A stretch of DNA of 64,000 nucleotides, taken from the NCBI RefSeq assembly GCF_009857135.1, contig NZ_CP047318.1:1922001-1986000 (forward strand), read 5' to 3'. The stretch is from Streptomyces sp. HM190 (GTDB taxonomy: Bacteria; Actinomycetota; Actinomycetes; Streptomycetales; Streptomycetaceae). Shown here piece after piece: positions 1-8,574 of the stretch. The position numbers and the translations under genes are program-made. The notes beneath the pieces were generated by a model. That model did no database searches, had not been told where the DNA came from, and saw nothing but the letters and a program-made list of their open reading frames with translations. Numbering within the stretch: the first letter of the stretch is position 1; each line of letters begins with the position of its first letter.

Positions 1-530
1 CTTGAACAGGTCGGTGCGGTAGTAGAGGACACCGTTGTTCGCGGAGGTCGGGATCGAGTACAGGGCGTCGCCGCCGCCCGCCGACTTCAGCGACTCGGTC
101 ATCGCCTCGTTGAGCTTGCCGTTCAGCGAGGACTTGGCGAGCCGGCCGTCCAGCGGTTCCAGCGCGCCCTGCGCGGCGAACCCGGCGGCCATGGCGGCAC
201 CGACACCGCCGACGTCCGGCAGACCGCCGCCCTGGATGGCGGTGTCGACCTTGGACTGGTACTCGGTGGCCGCGATGCCGACGTACTCGACCTTGATGTC
301 CGGGTTGGCCTTCTCGAAGTCGGCGATGATCTCCTTCCAGATGTCATGTCGGTGCGGACACCGCCGTTGTTGTCCCAGAAGACGATCTCGCCCTTGCCGC
401 TGCCCTCGGAGCCCTTGTCGCCGCCGGTCCCGCTGCCGTCGTCACCGCAGGCGGTGGCGGTCAGGGCGAGGACGGAACCCAGGGCGACGGCCAGGGCGGC
501 GCGCCTGCTTCTGTGATTGCTGATCTTCAT
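1..530 (-). pseudogene. Sugar ABC transporter substrate-binding lipoprotein, frameshifted, 3' end outside window
   Basis: The 5' part of an extracellular solute-binding protein of a carbohydrate ABC importer. The start at 530 gives a lipoprotein signal (MKISNHRSRRAALAVALGSV, then a TATAC lipobox) and a Gly/Ser spacer reaching EIVFWDNNGGVRTD. There the frame breaks. The family sequence resumes one frame over as DIWKEIIADFEKANPDIKVE and stays open to base 1. The cause is visible: ATGTC is duplicated at 341-345 and 346-350, adding 5 bp. Removing one copy restores a continuous protein. It lies at the end of the minus-strand permease/GH43 cluster and could have been its binding protein. A sequencing or assembly error is the main alternative. 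Confidence 0.85.
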
Positions 531-605
531 TGAACGGCTCTCTCTTCTGGATCCAACGAGGGTGATGACGTTGTGGGGGGTCTGGTGCTGCCGCCGGGAG
601 GCGGT

Positions 606-1099
606 TCAGCGGCCGGCGCGCCGCAGGTGCGGCGCCCGGTCGTCCGTCCCGGCGAGGTACCTGGCGACCGTGCGGGTGGGGCCTCGGCCGCCGGGAGCTG
701 CGGGCGGTCGGCGGTGACCCCGGCGCCCGGCCCGTGGGTGCGGTACTCCGTGAACCGCACGTCCTTCCACGAGAAGCCGCTCATGTCGGTCCACGGCGAC
801 GACCTGACCGCGGTGGGCAGGTCGGTGTCGCCGAACAGCAGCCGGGCGACGGCGTCGGGTTCGCCGCCCGGATGCCAGGGCCGCCGGCCCGGGTGGTGGG
901 ACCCGGAGGCGAAGCCGTGGGGCCGGTCGCTCCAGCCACCGGGCGCGCCACGCACCCCCGTGGCGGGCGCGGCCCCGGCCCCGCCGGCGGCTCCGAGCCC
1001 CGGCGAGCCCGGCAGTGCAGGGACCACCACCAGCGTCCGGCCGGCGCCCGGACTCGCCCCCGACCAGGTCGGCAAGCGCTTGCTACGGAGATGCGTCAT
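606..1099 (-). pseudogene. Pectate lyase/pectinesterase remnant with large internal deletion
   Basis: From ATG at 1099 the frame gives a degraded secretion signal (MTHLRSKRL, then LVVVPALPGSPG) and GWSDRPHGFAS, as at the start of mature pectate lyases. It then jumps to GRRPWHPGGEP and AVRSSPWTDMSGFSWKDVRF, which is the C-terminal end of pectinesterases. The last residues (TVARYLAGTDD to the stop at 606) are in another frame, so there is a further frameshift near 670. Only about 160 codons remain of what in Streptomyces is usually a secreted protein of 600-700 residues, and all catalytic residues are gone. The gene follows the GH43 gene by 25 bp. The family call is from memory of pectinesterase C-termini. 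Confidence 0.75.
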
Positions 1100-1123
1100 T
1101 GCGGCTCCCAACAGGCGTACGGG

Positions 1124-2674
1124 TTACGAGGAGGGGGTGATCCTGAACGTGGTGAAGGTGGCCGCCCCGGCATGTCCCCCGCCGGTGGGCGCGACCGCGA
1201 AGAGGCCGAGCAGGGCGCCGACCCAGCGCCAGGGCGTGGCGGCGAAGACCTGGCCCGAGGACTGCCGGCCCTCCCCCACGTCGTAGGAGAAGTGGCAGCG
1301 TGCCCCGGCGCGGGTCTCGATCCGCAGCCGGGCCCGCCCGTCGGGCGCCGGGCACGGCGGTGCCGCGTCCCGCTCCCGCTCGGCCACCGTCTCCGCGAAC
1401 CGGTGCACGAGGTGCACGCCTCCGTCGGCGTCCCGCTGCAGTCCGATCCAGCAAAAGGCGTCCCCGAGCACGGCGAGCCCGGCGCGCGCCCCCGGCTCCT
1501 CGCTGTCGAGGCGCAGCTCCACCTCGGTCACGGAAGGGGTCCCCGGCAGCCGCTGTGTGAGCACATTCGCCAGTTTCCGCAGGTCGTGCGCGTGCACGGA
1601 GCGCACGCACGTGAGCCGCAGCCCGTCGCCGGAGTGCTGGGTGGCCCAGCCGTCCTCGGGGTTCGCGGTCCACTGCCACTGACGTCCGAAGCGGCCGCCG
1701 GGGAAGTCGTCGTCGGTGGCCGGCGCGGCGGGCGGCTGCGCGGGCAGCGCCGGCTTGGGGTGCACGGCCACGGGGGCGCCCTCGTCACCGAGCACGGGCC
1801 AGCCGTCCGCGTCCCAGCGCATCGGCTGGAGGTGGACGACCCTGCCGTACGCGCCCCGCTGCTGGAAGTGCAGGAACCAGTCCTCGCCGGCCGCCGTGCG
1901 CACCCAGCCGCCCTGGTGGGGGCCGTTCACGTCGGTGTCGTGCTGCTCCAGCACGACGCGTTCCTCGTAGGGGCCGAAGAAGTCGCGGGAGCGGAAGGCG
2001 CCCTGCCAGCCCGTCTCCACTCCCCCGGCCGGGGCGAGGATCCAGAACCAGCCGTCGTGCCGGTAGAGCTTGGGGCCCTCCAGGGTGAACCAGCCGGGCA
2101 GCCGGTCCGCGTCGACGATCACCTTGCCCTCGTCGAGCAGTCCCGTGCCGTCGGGCCGCATCCGGTGTCCGGTGAGCCGGTTCTTGATCCCGGAGCGGGA
2201 CCTGGCCCAGGCGTGCACGAGGTACGCCTCGCCGGTCTCCTCGTCCCACAGCGGGCACGGGTCGATGAGCCCCTTGCCCTCCTTGACCAGGTGGGGCCGG
2301 GTCCACGGGCCGCGGATCTCGGGGGCGTTGACCTGGAAGACACCCTGGTCGGGGTCGCCCCAGAAGATCCAGAACCGGTCGTCGAAGTGGCGCAGCGAGG
2401 GCGCCCACACCCCGCAGTCGTGGCGGGGCGCCCGGAACTCGCTCGCGGGTTCGAGGAGTTCCAGCGCGTGGCCGACGAGCGTCCAGTTGACCAGGTCCCG
2501 GGAGTGGAGCAGGGGAAGGCCCGGGACCCGGCCGAAGCTGGAGGCTGTCAGGTAGAAGTCGTCGGCCACGCGCAGGACGTCGGGGTCGGACCAGTCGGCG
2601 TCGAGGACGGGGTTGCGGTAGGTGCCGTCGCCCCGGTCGGCGGAGAAGGCGGGCGCGCTCACGGAGGTCGTCAC
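1124..2674 (-). CDS. Glycoside hydrolase family 43 (beta-xylosidase/arabinofuranosidase type)
   Basis: 516 aa with a GTG start that overlaps the upstream stop (GTGA at 2671-2674), so it is translationally coupled. It has an N-terminal five-bladed propeller of GH43. The putative catalytic base is Asp30 in DWSDPDV, the pKa-modulating Asp lies in LIDPCPLWD (about residue 142), and the general acid is Glu in TLEGPKLY (about residue 200). A C-terminal concanavalin-like domain (about 330-510) is typical of GH43 xylosidases. No signal peptide is seen, so it probably cleaves imported oligosaccharides in the cytoplasm, consistent with the permeases upstream. The exact substrate (xylo-, arabino- or galacto-oligosaccharide) cannot be read from sequence. 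Confidence 0.88.
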   Translation of the reverse strand: MTTSVSAPAFSADRGDGTYRNPVLDADWSDPDVLRVADDFYLTASSFGRVPGLPLLHSRDLVNWTLVGHALELLEPASEFRAPRHDCGVWAPSLRHFDDRFWIFWGDPDQGVFQVNAPEIRGPWTRPHLVKEGKGLIDPCPLWDEETGEAYLVHAWARSRSGIKNRLTGHRMRPDGTGLLDEGKVIVDADRLPGWFTLEGPKLYRHDGWFWILAPAGGVETGWQGAFRSRDFFGPYEERVVLEQHDTDVNGPHQGGWVRTAAGEDWFLHFQQRGAYGRVVHLQPMRWDADGWPVLGDEGAPVAVHPKPALPAQPPAAPATDDDFPGGRFGRQWQWTANPEDGWATQHSGDGLRLTCVRSVHAHDLRKLANVLTQRLPGTPSVTEVELRLDSEEPGARAGLAVLGDAFCWIGLQRDADGGVHLVHRFAETVAERERDAAPPCPAPDGRARLRIETRAGARCHFSYDVGEGRQSSGQVFAATPWRWVGALLGLFAVAPTGGGHAGAATFTTFRITPSS

Positions 2675-3516
2675 GGGCTCACCGCCTTGCGGACCAGGGC
2701 CGCCGCCTCGCCGCGGTCGAGGGTGCCGTCGGCGACGACGGTGACGATCCGGCGTACGGCGGTCCCGCCGGGCTCGACGGTCAGGCGTTCGGTGTGGGCG
2801 AGCGACGAGCCGACGCCGGGGTACTCGTCGGCGCGGACGAACCAGGGGTCGCTGCGGGTGGTGGCGGTGGCGCCCGCGAAGACCAGCGTCCAGGAGTCGC
2901 CGGCGAGGGCGAGCCAGTCGGCGCGGGTGCCGTGCACCTCGGCCTCGCCCTCGGCGTCGGCGGTGAACACCCGCGGGGGCCGGTCCTCCTTTCGGGCCCG
3001 CCAGAAGAAGCCGCCGTACGCGGCGCCGGGGCGCCCGTTGGTGGCGGGGCTGCCGATCGAGACGGGCGCGTCGGTGGCGTTGGTCAGCGAGAAGGTGAAG
3101 TCCAGCGCCCAGGCGCTCTCGGTCAGCTCGCTGGCCGCGACGGTCCGGCGTTCGCGCAGCAGCTCGGCGCCGGACGCCACCCAGCGCAGCTCCTCGACGA
3201 AGCCGTCGGGGTCGCGCAGCTGGAAGCCGACGTGGCGCTGGGAGCCGTGGTTGTCGAGCTCGGTCGGGCCCCGGTCGCGGACGTAGGTCCGCCCGCCCCA
3301 GAAGTTGTGCCCCTCGACGTCGGGAACGGCGACACCGACGCCGAGGTGGTGGAGGTGGTCGGCGGGGCTCAGCTCGGTGACCGCCGTACCGGACAGGGTG
3401 GTGACGGGGTGGAGGTAGGGGCGGGGCGAGAGGCGGGCCGGCACTTCGGGCCGGGCGAGGTAGCGGCCCACCGGACGTCCCGCCACCCGCAGGACGAGGG
3501 ACTCGTCGGTCGTCAT
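2671..3516 (-). CDS. DUF6807 (PmoA-family) protein
   Basis: 281 aa, starting at the ATG at 3516, which shares one base with the stop of the upstream oxidoreductase (TGATG). It contains the HLHHLGVGVAVPDV and FWGGRTYV motifs and a GRPGAAYGGFFWR segment characteristic of the DUF6807 family. This family is annotated as PmoA-like in Pfam but is unrelated to methane oxidation in this context. Members are beta-sandwich proteins commonly found next to Gfo/Idh oxidoreductases in sugar catabolic clusters, exactly as here. The biochemical role is not established; a sugar-binding or processing role is inferred from context. A longer open frame running upstream to 4749 is an artefact of high GC. Confidence 0.75.
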   Translation of the reverse strand: MTTDESLVLRVAGRPVGRYLARPEVPARLSPRPYLHPVTTLSGTAVTELSPADHLHHLGVGVAVPDVEGHNFWGGRTYVRDRGPTELDNHGSQRHVGFQLRDPDGFVEELRWVASGAELLRERRTVAASELTESAWALDFTFSLTNATDAPVSIGSPATNGRPGAAYGGFFWRARKEDRPPRVFTADAEGEAEVHGTRADWLALAGDSWTLVFAGATATTRSDPWFVRADEYPGVGSSLAHTERLTVEPGGTAVRRIVTVVADGTLDRGEAAALVRKAVSP

Positions 3517-4694
3517 CAGGTGCCCACCTCTTTCGCCGGAGCGTCGGGGAGCGCCCAGGGGGCGCCCAGTTCGGAGTAGAGGGCGAGGGTGTCGGCGGCG
3601 GCCGTGACCAGGGCGTCGACGCCGTCGACGACCCGGCGGTCCTCCTCGGGCAGCCGGTGCCAGGTGCCGGCCGGGAGCGCGAGGGGGTCGGGGGCGGTGC
3701 GGACGGCCTCGACGACCTTCATGAACGCGCCGGTGGCGTCCGGCGGGACCAGCAGGTCGGCGCCGTCGACGAGATGGTCGACCAGGTTCTCCAGCAGGTC
3801 GGTGCGGCCGTACTCGATCTCCTCGGGGCCGTGTCCGGCCCGCTGGACGAGCACGCGGTCCTGCTTGTACCAGAAGGTGATCCGTCCGCTGGTGCCGTGG
3901 ACGACGTTGTACGGCTCGTCGGGGTTCTCCGCGCACAGCGTGGCGGCGACGGTGATCCGGCCGCCGTGGGCGGTGGTGATCCGGACGCAGGAGGTGTCGT
4001 CGGACTCGATGTCGTTGGCGCGCAGCAGCTCGGTCTCGATGGCGGCGACGTCCTCGGCGCGGCCCGCGTCGCCGAGTGCGAGGCCGGTGGCGACGGCGTG
4101 CGCGAGGGGGTTGGTGAGCGCCCCGTCGATCACGTCGACACCGTTCAGGCGGCGCTTGCCCGCCCAGGGCGCCCGCCGGTAGTACCCCTCGGCGCGGGCC
4201 CAGGCGCCGGCGCCGCCGATGCCGGTGACCTCGCCGATCAGTCCGTCCGCGATCATCTTCCGGATCGCGGGCACCGCGTGGGAGCCCAGCGACTGGAAGC
4301 CGATCTGGCAGACGACCCCGGCGGCGGCCACCCCGTCCGCCATCCGGCGGAACTCGGCGTACGACGGGGCCGGGGGCTTCTCCAGCAGGAGGTGCACGCC
4401 CCGCTCGGCCGCCGCGAGCGCCAGGTCGGTGTGGGTGGGGATCGGGGTGCAGATCACGGCGATCGCGGCGCCGGTGGAGTCGAGGAGCGCGCCGAAGTCG
4501 GCGGACTGCTCGGGGGTGCCGAGGCCGTCCGGGATCTCGTCCGCGCCCAGCGGGGTCAGCTCGCAGACGCCGGCGAGGCGGACGATCCCCTTGTCCGCCA
4601 GGCGGCGGATGTTCTCCAGGTGCCAGCGGCCGTGGCCGCGGGCCCCCGCGAGGACGAGCGGGACCGGGGTGTCGTGTGCGGTGGTGTGGTTCAT
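3516..4694 (-). CDS. Gfo/Idh/MocA-family NAD(P)-dependent oxidoreductase
   Basis: 392 aa. An N-terminal Rossmann fold begins at VPLVLAGARGHGRWHL. The signature EKPPAPS (about residue 105) carries the conserved EKP lysine, followed by GFQ and a substrate domain with DVIDGALTNPLAHAV. These enzymes oxidise or epimerise sugars and polyols. It is coupled to the DUF6807 gene downstream, and 202 bp separate it from the permease upstream, so the operon may be transcribed through from the permeases. The sugar is unknown. Pairing with GH43 and DUF6807 suggests processing of a released monosaccharide or aldonate. Confidence 0.85.
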   Translation of the reverse strand: MNHTTAHDTPVPLVLAGARGHGRWHLENIRRLADKGIVRLAGVCELTPLGADEIPDGLGTPEQSADFGALLDSTGAAIAVICTPIPTHTDLALAAAERGVHLLLEKPPAPSYAEFRRMADGVAAAGVVCQIGFQSLGSHAVPAIRKMIADGLIGEVTGIGGAGAWARAEGYYRRAPWAGKRRLNGVDVIDGALTNPLAHAVATGLALGDAGRAEDVAAIETELLRANDIESDDTSCVRITTAHGGRITVAATLCAENPDEPYNVVHGTSGRITFWYKQDRVLVQRAGHGPEEIEYGRTDLLENLVDHLVDGADLLVPPDATGAFMKVVEAVRTAPDPLALPAGTWHRLPEEDRRVVDGVDALVTAAADTLALYSELGAPWALPDAPAKEVGT

Positions 4695-4896
4695 CGGGTC
4701 CTCCCTGCGCCCGCGCCGCGGGCCGGCTCCCGGCCGGCCCTTGCGGCACTGTCGGTCTTCTGGTGCAGGTTAGGGGTGTCGCGGCAGCCGTCCGGGGCGT
4801 GTCGTGGGAGCCGGGCGGTGTGCGGGATCCCCGCCACGGCCCCCGGGCCCGGCGTCCCGGCGGGCGCGACGCCGGAGAGACCTCTCCTGCGGTCGC

Positions 4897-5799
4897 TCAC
4901 CCCTTCACCGCCCCCGCGCTGAAGCCGGTGATCAGCCACTTCTGGATGAAGGCGAAGACGATGACGACCGGGACGGCGGCGATGATGCCGCCCGCGGCGA
5001 GCGCGCCCAGGTCGACGCTGTCGGCGCTGAGCAGGGTGTTCAGGCCGACCGGGATGGTCTGCTTCTCCTGGTTGCTGAGGAACATCAGCGCGAACAGGAA
5101 GTGGTTCCAGGAGTGGACGAAGGCGAAGGACCCCACCGCGATCAGACCGGGCCTCAGCAGCGGCAGCACGACCACCCGGAACGCGGTGAACCGGTTGCAG
5201 CCGTCGACCCAGGCGGCCTCCTCCAGCGAGTACGGCACGTTCTTGATGAAGGTGCTGATCAGGATGATCGACAGCGGCAGCTGGAAGACCGTCTCGGCGA
5301 GGATGACACTGCCGAGCGAGTTGATCATCCGCAGCTCGGCGAAGATCTGGAACAGCGGCACGAGGAGCAGCGCGCCCGGGACGAACTGGGAGCACAGCAG
5401 CGCCAGCATGAACCCGCGCTTGATCTTGAAGTCGAAACGGGCGAGGGCGTAGCCGCCGGCGAGGGCGACCAGGGTGGTCATCAGCAGGGTGACGACCCCG
5501 ACGAGCACGCTGTTCTGGAAGTAGGTCCCGAAGCTGCGCTCGTTCCACACCTTCTCGAAGTGCTCGAAGGTGACGGGCCAGGGCACGAGCGAGGTCGAGC
5601 CGGGCTTGCGGAGCGCGAACAGCAGGATCCAGTAGAAGGGGACGAGGGTGAAGACGAGGTAGACCGACAGGGGCAGGTAGATCTGCCAGCGGGGCACCTC
5701 GTCCCAGGCGCGCTGCTGCTTGCGGGGCCGCTGCGGGGGCTCGGGGGCCGCGGGCGCGGGCGTCACCGGAGCGACCTTCTCGGCGTCCTTGGTGATCAC
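4897..5799 (-). CDS. Carbohydrate ABC transporter permease, MalG type
   Basis: 300 aa with a GTG start overlapping the upstream permease stop (GTGA, 5796-5799). A cytoplasmic N-terminus rich in Pro/Arg is followed by six predicted membrane segments from IYLPLSVYLVFTLVPFYW onward. The EAA loop (EEAAWVDGCNRFTAF, then LPLLRPGL) is the contact for the ATPase, typical of the CUT1 subfamily. No ATPase gene is in the operon. In Streptomyces such importers commonly use the shared MsiK ATPase, and that is assumed here. The longer frame reaching 6456 is a shadow of the other permease. Confidence 0.92.
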   Translation of the reverse strand: MITKDAEKVAPVTPAPAAPEPPQRPRKQQRAWDEVPRWQIYLPLSVYLVFTLVPFYWILLFALRKPGSTSLVPWPVTFEHFEKVWNERSFGTYFQNSVLVGVVTLLMTTLVALAGGYALARFDFKIKRGFMLALLCSQFVPGALLLVPLFQIFAELRMINSLGSVILAETVFQLPLSIILISTFIKNVPYSLEEAAWVDGCNRFTAFRVVVLPLLRPGLIAVGSFAFVHSWNHFLFALMFLSNQEKQTIPVGLNTLLSADSVDLGALAAGGIIAAVPVVIVFAFIQKWLITGFSAGAVKG

Positions 5800-6740
5800 T
5801 TGGATTCGCCTCCGAACTTGCTCAGCCGCAGATAGACCATCGAGCAGAAGAGCAGGATCACGAACGCGACCGTGGTCAGGGCGGACGCGTAGCCGAAGTT
5901 GTGGGCGTCGACCGAGGTGTTGGCGATGTACAGCGGGAGGGTGGTGGTCTCCCCCGCGGGTCCGCCGCCGGTCAGGGTGTAGAGGAGGTCGACGTTGTTG
6001 AACTCCCACACGGCGCGCAGCAGCGTGGAGAGGATGATCGCGTCCTTCAGGTGCGGCAGCGTGATGTGGAGGAACTGCCGGACGCGGCTCGCGCCGTCGA
6101 CCTCGGCGGCCTCGTAGAGGTCCTTCGAGATGGACTGGAGGTCGGCGAGGATGAGGATCGCGAAGAAGGGGACGCCGCGCCAGAGGTCGGCGACGACCAC
6201 CGCCGAGAAGACGGTGGAGGTGTCGGAGAGCCAGCTGGTGCCGTACTCGCCGATGCCGAGGTCCGCCAGGTAACGGGTGATGCCGGTCTGGGAGTTGTAG
6301 AGCAGCACCCAGATGGCGGAGGTGAGGACGCCGGAGACGGCCCAGGGCGAGAAGACGAGGGCGCGGCCGAGGGACCGGCCGACGAACGTCTGGTTGACGA
6401 TCAGCGCGAGCGCGAGACCGAACAGCAGCTGGAGCCCGACCTCGACGAAGACCCACTTGGCGCTGAAGACGAGGGTGTCCCAGAACAGCGGGTCCTCGGT
6501 GAAGGCGTGGACGAAGTTGTCGAAGCCGGCGTATCCGTTGCGCCAGGGCTTGGTGGGGTTGTAGTGCTGCAGGCTGTAGTAGAAGACGCTGACGACCGGG
6601 TAGGCGATGAAGCCCAGCATCAGCAGGGCGGCCGGGGCGATCAGCAGGTAGGGCAGCCTGCGCGGGGTCGCGGAGACACGGCGCGCACGGCTCCGCCGGG
6701 GTGGCGCGGGCGGTTTCGCCACGGCTGCGGCTTGGGCCAT
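5796..6740 (-). CDS. Carbohydrate ABC transporter permease, MalF type
   Basis: 314 aa. A basic N-terminus is followed by a first membrane span at PYLLIAPAALLMLGFIAYPV and a six-span core with the EAA loop YEAAEVDGASRVRQF. It is first in a run of coupled minus-strand genes (permease, permease, oxidoreductase, DUF6807, GH43), making this the likely promoter-proximal gene. A LacI-type palindrome lies 46-57 bp upstream of the start. The cognate binding protein may be the broken gene at the left edge. Confidence 0.92.
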   Translation of the reverse strand: MAQAAAVAKPPAPPRRSRARRVSATPRRLPYLLIAPAALLMLGFIAYPVVSVFYYSLQHYNPTKPWRNGYAGFDNFVHAFTEDPLFWDTLVFSAKWVFVEVGLQLLFGLALALIVNQTFVGRSLGRALVFSPWAVSGVLTSAIWVLLYNSQTGITRYLADLGIGEYGTSWLSDTSTVFSAVVVADLWRGVPFFAILILADLQSISKDLYEAAEVDGASRVRQFLHITLPHLKDAIILSTLLRAVWEFNNVDLLYTLTGGGPAGETTTLPLYIANTSVDAHNFGYASALTTVAFVILLFCSMVYLRLSKFGGESK

Positions 6741-6785
6741 GACTGGGGCTCCGTTTCTGGGTGGGTCGTGGTGCGTCGTGGTGCA

Positions 6786-6797
6786 GGAAGCGCTTTC
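6786..6797. promoter_or_regulatory. LacI-family operator-like palindrome
   Basis: GGAAGCGCTTTC is a 12-bp near-perfect palindrome with CpG at its centre and one mismatched pair. This is the usual form of LacI/GalR-family operators in Streptomyces sugar operons. It sits in the 103-bp gap upstream of the MalF-type permease. No LacI regulator is encoded in the window, so the protein would have to act in trans. Confidence 0.5.
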
Positions 6798-6843
6798 TCG
6801 CTGTGCATGGTGGTGGTGTTCGCGGTACGGGGTGCGGCTCGGG

Positions 6844-8574
6844 TCAGCCCGCGTACGGGTCCGGGACCTTGCCCGGTCGGGCCAGGAACTCGAAGTCGCA
6901 GCCGGTGTCGGCCTGGGTGATCTGGTCGTTGTAGAGGGCGCCGTAGCCGCGTTCGTAGCGGGTGGGCGGGGGTGTCCACTCGGCCCGGCGGCGCTCCAGC
7001 TCCTCGTCGTCCACGTGGAGGTGGAGGGTGCGCGCCGCGACGTCGAGGGTGATCGGGTCGCCGGTGCGGACCAGGGCGAGCGGGCCGCCGACGTACGACT
7101 CCGGCGCGACGTGCAGGACGCAGGCGCCGTAGCTCGTGCCGCTCATCCGGGCGTCGGAGATCCGCACCATGTCCCGTACGCCCTGCTTCAGCAGGTGGTC
7201 GGGGATGGGCAGCATCCCGTACTCGGGCATGCCGGGGCCGCCCTTGGGGCCGGAGTTGCGCAGGACGAGGACGCTGTCGGCGGTGATGCCGAGCGACGGG
7301 TCGTTGATGGTGCGCTGCAGGGTCCGGTAGTCGTCGAAGACGACCGCGGGACCGGTGTGCTTGAGCAGGCGGGGCTCGGCGGCGATGTGCTTGATGACCG
7401 CGCCGTCCGGGCAGAGGTTGCCGCGCAGGACGGCGACCCCGCCCTCGGCGGCGACCGGGTTCTCGCGGGTGCGGATGACGGCGTCGTTGTGGACGAGCGC
7501 GCCGTCGAGCTGCTCGCGCAGCGTGTCGTACGAGACGGTCGGCCGGTCCAGGTGCAGCAGGTCGGTGATCCGGGAGAGGAACCCGGGCAGCCCTCCCGCG
7601 AAGTGGAAGTCCTCCATCAGGTACCGCCGGCCACCGGGCCGGACGTCGGCCAGGACCGGGACGGTACGGGCGATGCGGTCGAAGTCGTCCAGGGTGAGCT
7701 TGACGCCCGCGCGGCCGGCCATGGCGATGAGGTGGATGACCGCGTTGGTGGAGCCGCCCAGGCCGAGGACGGTGGTGACGGCGTCCTCGAAGGCGTCGGC
7801 GGTGAGGATGTCGCTGAGCCTGCGGTCCTGGCGGACCAGCTCGACGATCCGCAGGCCGGACCTGGCGGCCATCCGGTCGTGCCCGGAGTCGACGGCCGGG
7901 ATGCTCGACGCGCCGGGGACGGTGACCCCGAGGGCCTCGGCGGCGGCGGTGAGCGTGGAGGCCGTGCCCATCGTCATGCAGTGACCGGGCGACCGGGCGA
8001 GGCCGGACTCCAGTTCGGTCATCTCGCAGTCGCCGATGAGGCCGGCGCGCCGGTCGTCCCAGTACTTCCACATGTCGGTGCCGGAGCCGAGGACCTCGTT
8101 GCGCCAGTGGCCCGGCAGCATGGGTCCGGCGGGCACGAACACCGTCGGCAGGTCGACGCTCGCGGCACCCATCAGCAGCGCGGGCGTGGACTTGTCGCAG
8201 CCGCCCATCAGCACGGCCCCGTCGACCGGGTAAGAGCGCAGCAGCTCCTCGGTCTCCATCGCGAGCATGTTGCGGTAGAGCATGGGGGTCGGCTTCTGGA
8301 AGGTCTCCGAGAGGGTGGAGACCGGGAACTCCAGCGGGAAGCCGCCCGCCTGCCACACGCCCCGCTTGACGGCCTGCGCGCGGTCGCGGAGGTGGACGTG
8401 GCAGGGGTTGATGTCGGACCAGGTGTTCAGGATCGCGATGACCGGCTTGCCCAGGTGCTCCTCGGGCAGGTAGCCGAGCTGGCGGGTGCGGGCGCGGTGG
8501 CTGAAGGAGCGCAGTCCCGCCGAGATGCCGCTGCCGTACCACTGGTGGCTGCGGAGTTCTTCCGGCTTCCTCAT
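6844..8574 (-). CDS. IlvD/Edd-family sugar acid dehydratase
   Basis: 576 aa, starting at the ATG at 8574 within an ATGA overlap with the upstream lyase. It shows the Fe-S dehydratase features of the family: NTWSDINPCH (first Cys), GGCDKSTPA (second Cys), LGLGGSTNAVIH, and the C-terminal RISDARMSGTSYGA. The family contains dihydroxyacid dehydratase and 6-phosphogluconate, arabonate and xylonate dehydratases. Pairing with a DapA-family lyase and a GntR regulator points to aldonate catabolism (aldonate to 2-keto-3-deoxyaldonate) rather than branched amino acid synthesis. The substrate remains open. Confidence 0.88.
   Translation of the reverse strand: MRKPEELRSHQWYGSGISAGLRSFSHRARTRQLGYLPEEHLGKPVIAILNTWSDINPCHVHLRDRAQAVKRGVWQAGGFPLEFPVSTLSETFQKPTPMLYRNMLAMETEELLRSYPVDGAVLMGGCDKSTPALLMGAASVDLPTVFVPAGPMLPGHWRNEVLGSGTDMWKYWDDRRAGLIGDCEMTELESGLARSPGHCMTMGTASTLTAAAEALGVTVPGASSIPAVDSGHDRMAARSGLRIVELVRQDRRLSDILTADAFEDAVTTVLGLGGSTNAVIHLIAMAGRAGVKLTLDDFDRIARTVPVLADVRPGGRRYLMEDFHFAGGLPGFLSRITDLLHLDRPTVSYDTLREQLDGALVHNDAVIRTRENPVAAEGGVAVLRGNLCPDGAVIKHIAAEPRLLKHTGPAVVFDDYRTLQRTINDPSLGITADSVLVLRNSGPKGGPGMPEYGMLPIPDHLLKQGVRDMVRISDARMSGTSYGACVLHVAPESYVGGPLALVRTGDPITLDVAARTLHLHVDDEELERRRAEWTPPPTRYERGYGALYNDQITQADTGCDFEFLARPGKVPDPYAG

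Noticed and set aside
527..1111. Functional 194-aa secreted protein
   Set aside because: It contains the two ends of a much longer pectin enzyme, lacks catalytic residues and ends in the wrong frame.
734..3286. Plus-strand 850-aa open frame
   Set aside because: It is antisense to GH43 and DUF6807 genes with clear homology, and its composition (Gly/Arg/Pro/Val) is typical of GC-driven shadow frames.
2671..4749. Single 692-aa minus-strand protein
   Set aside because: Only the last 281 residues are real (DUF6807); the first part is a shadow of the Gfo/Idh gene, whose stop overlaps the DUF6807 ATG.
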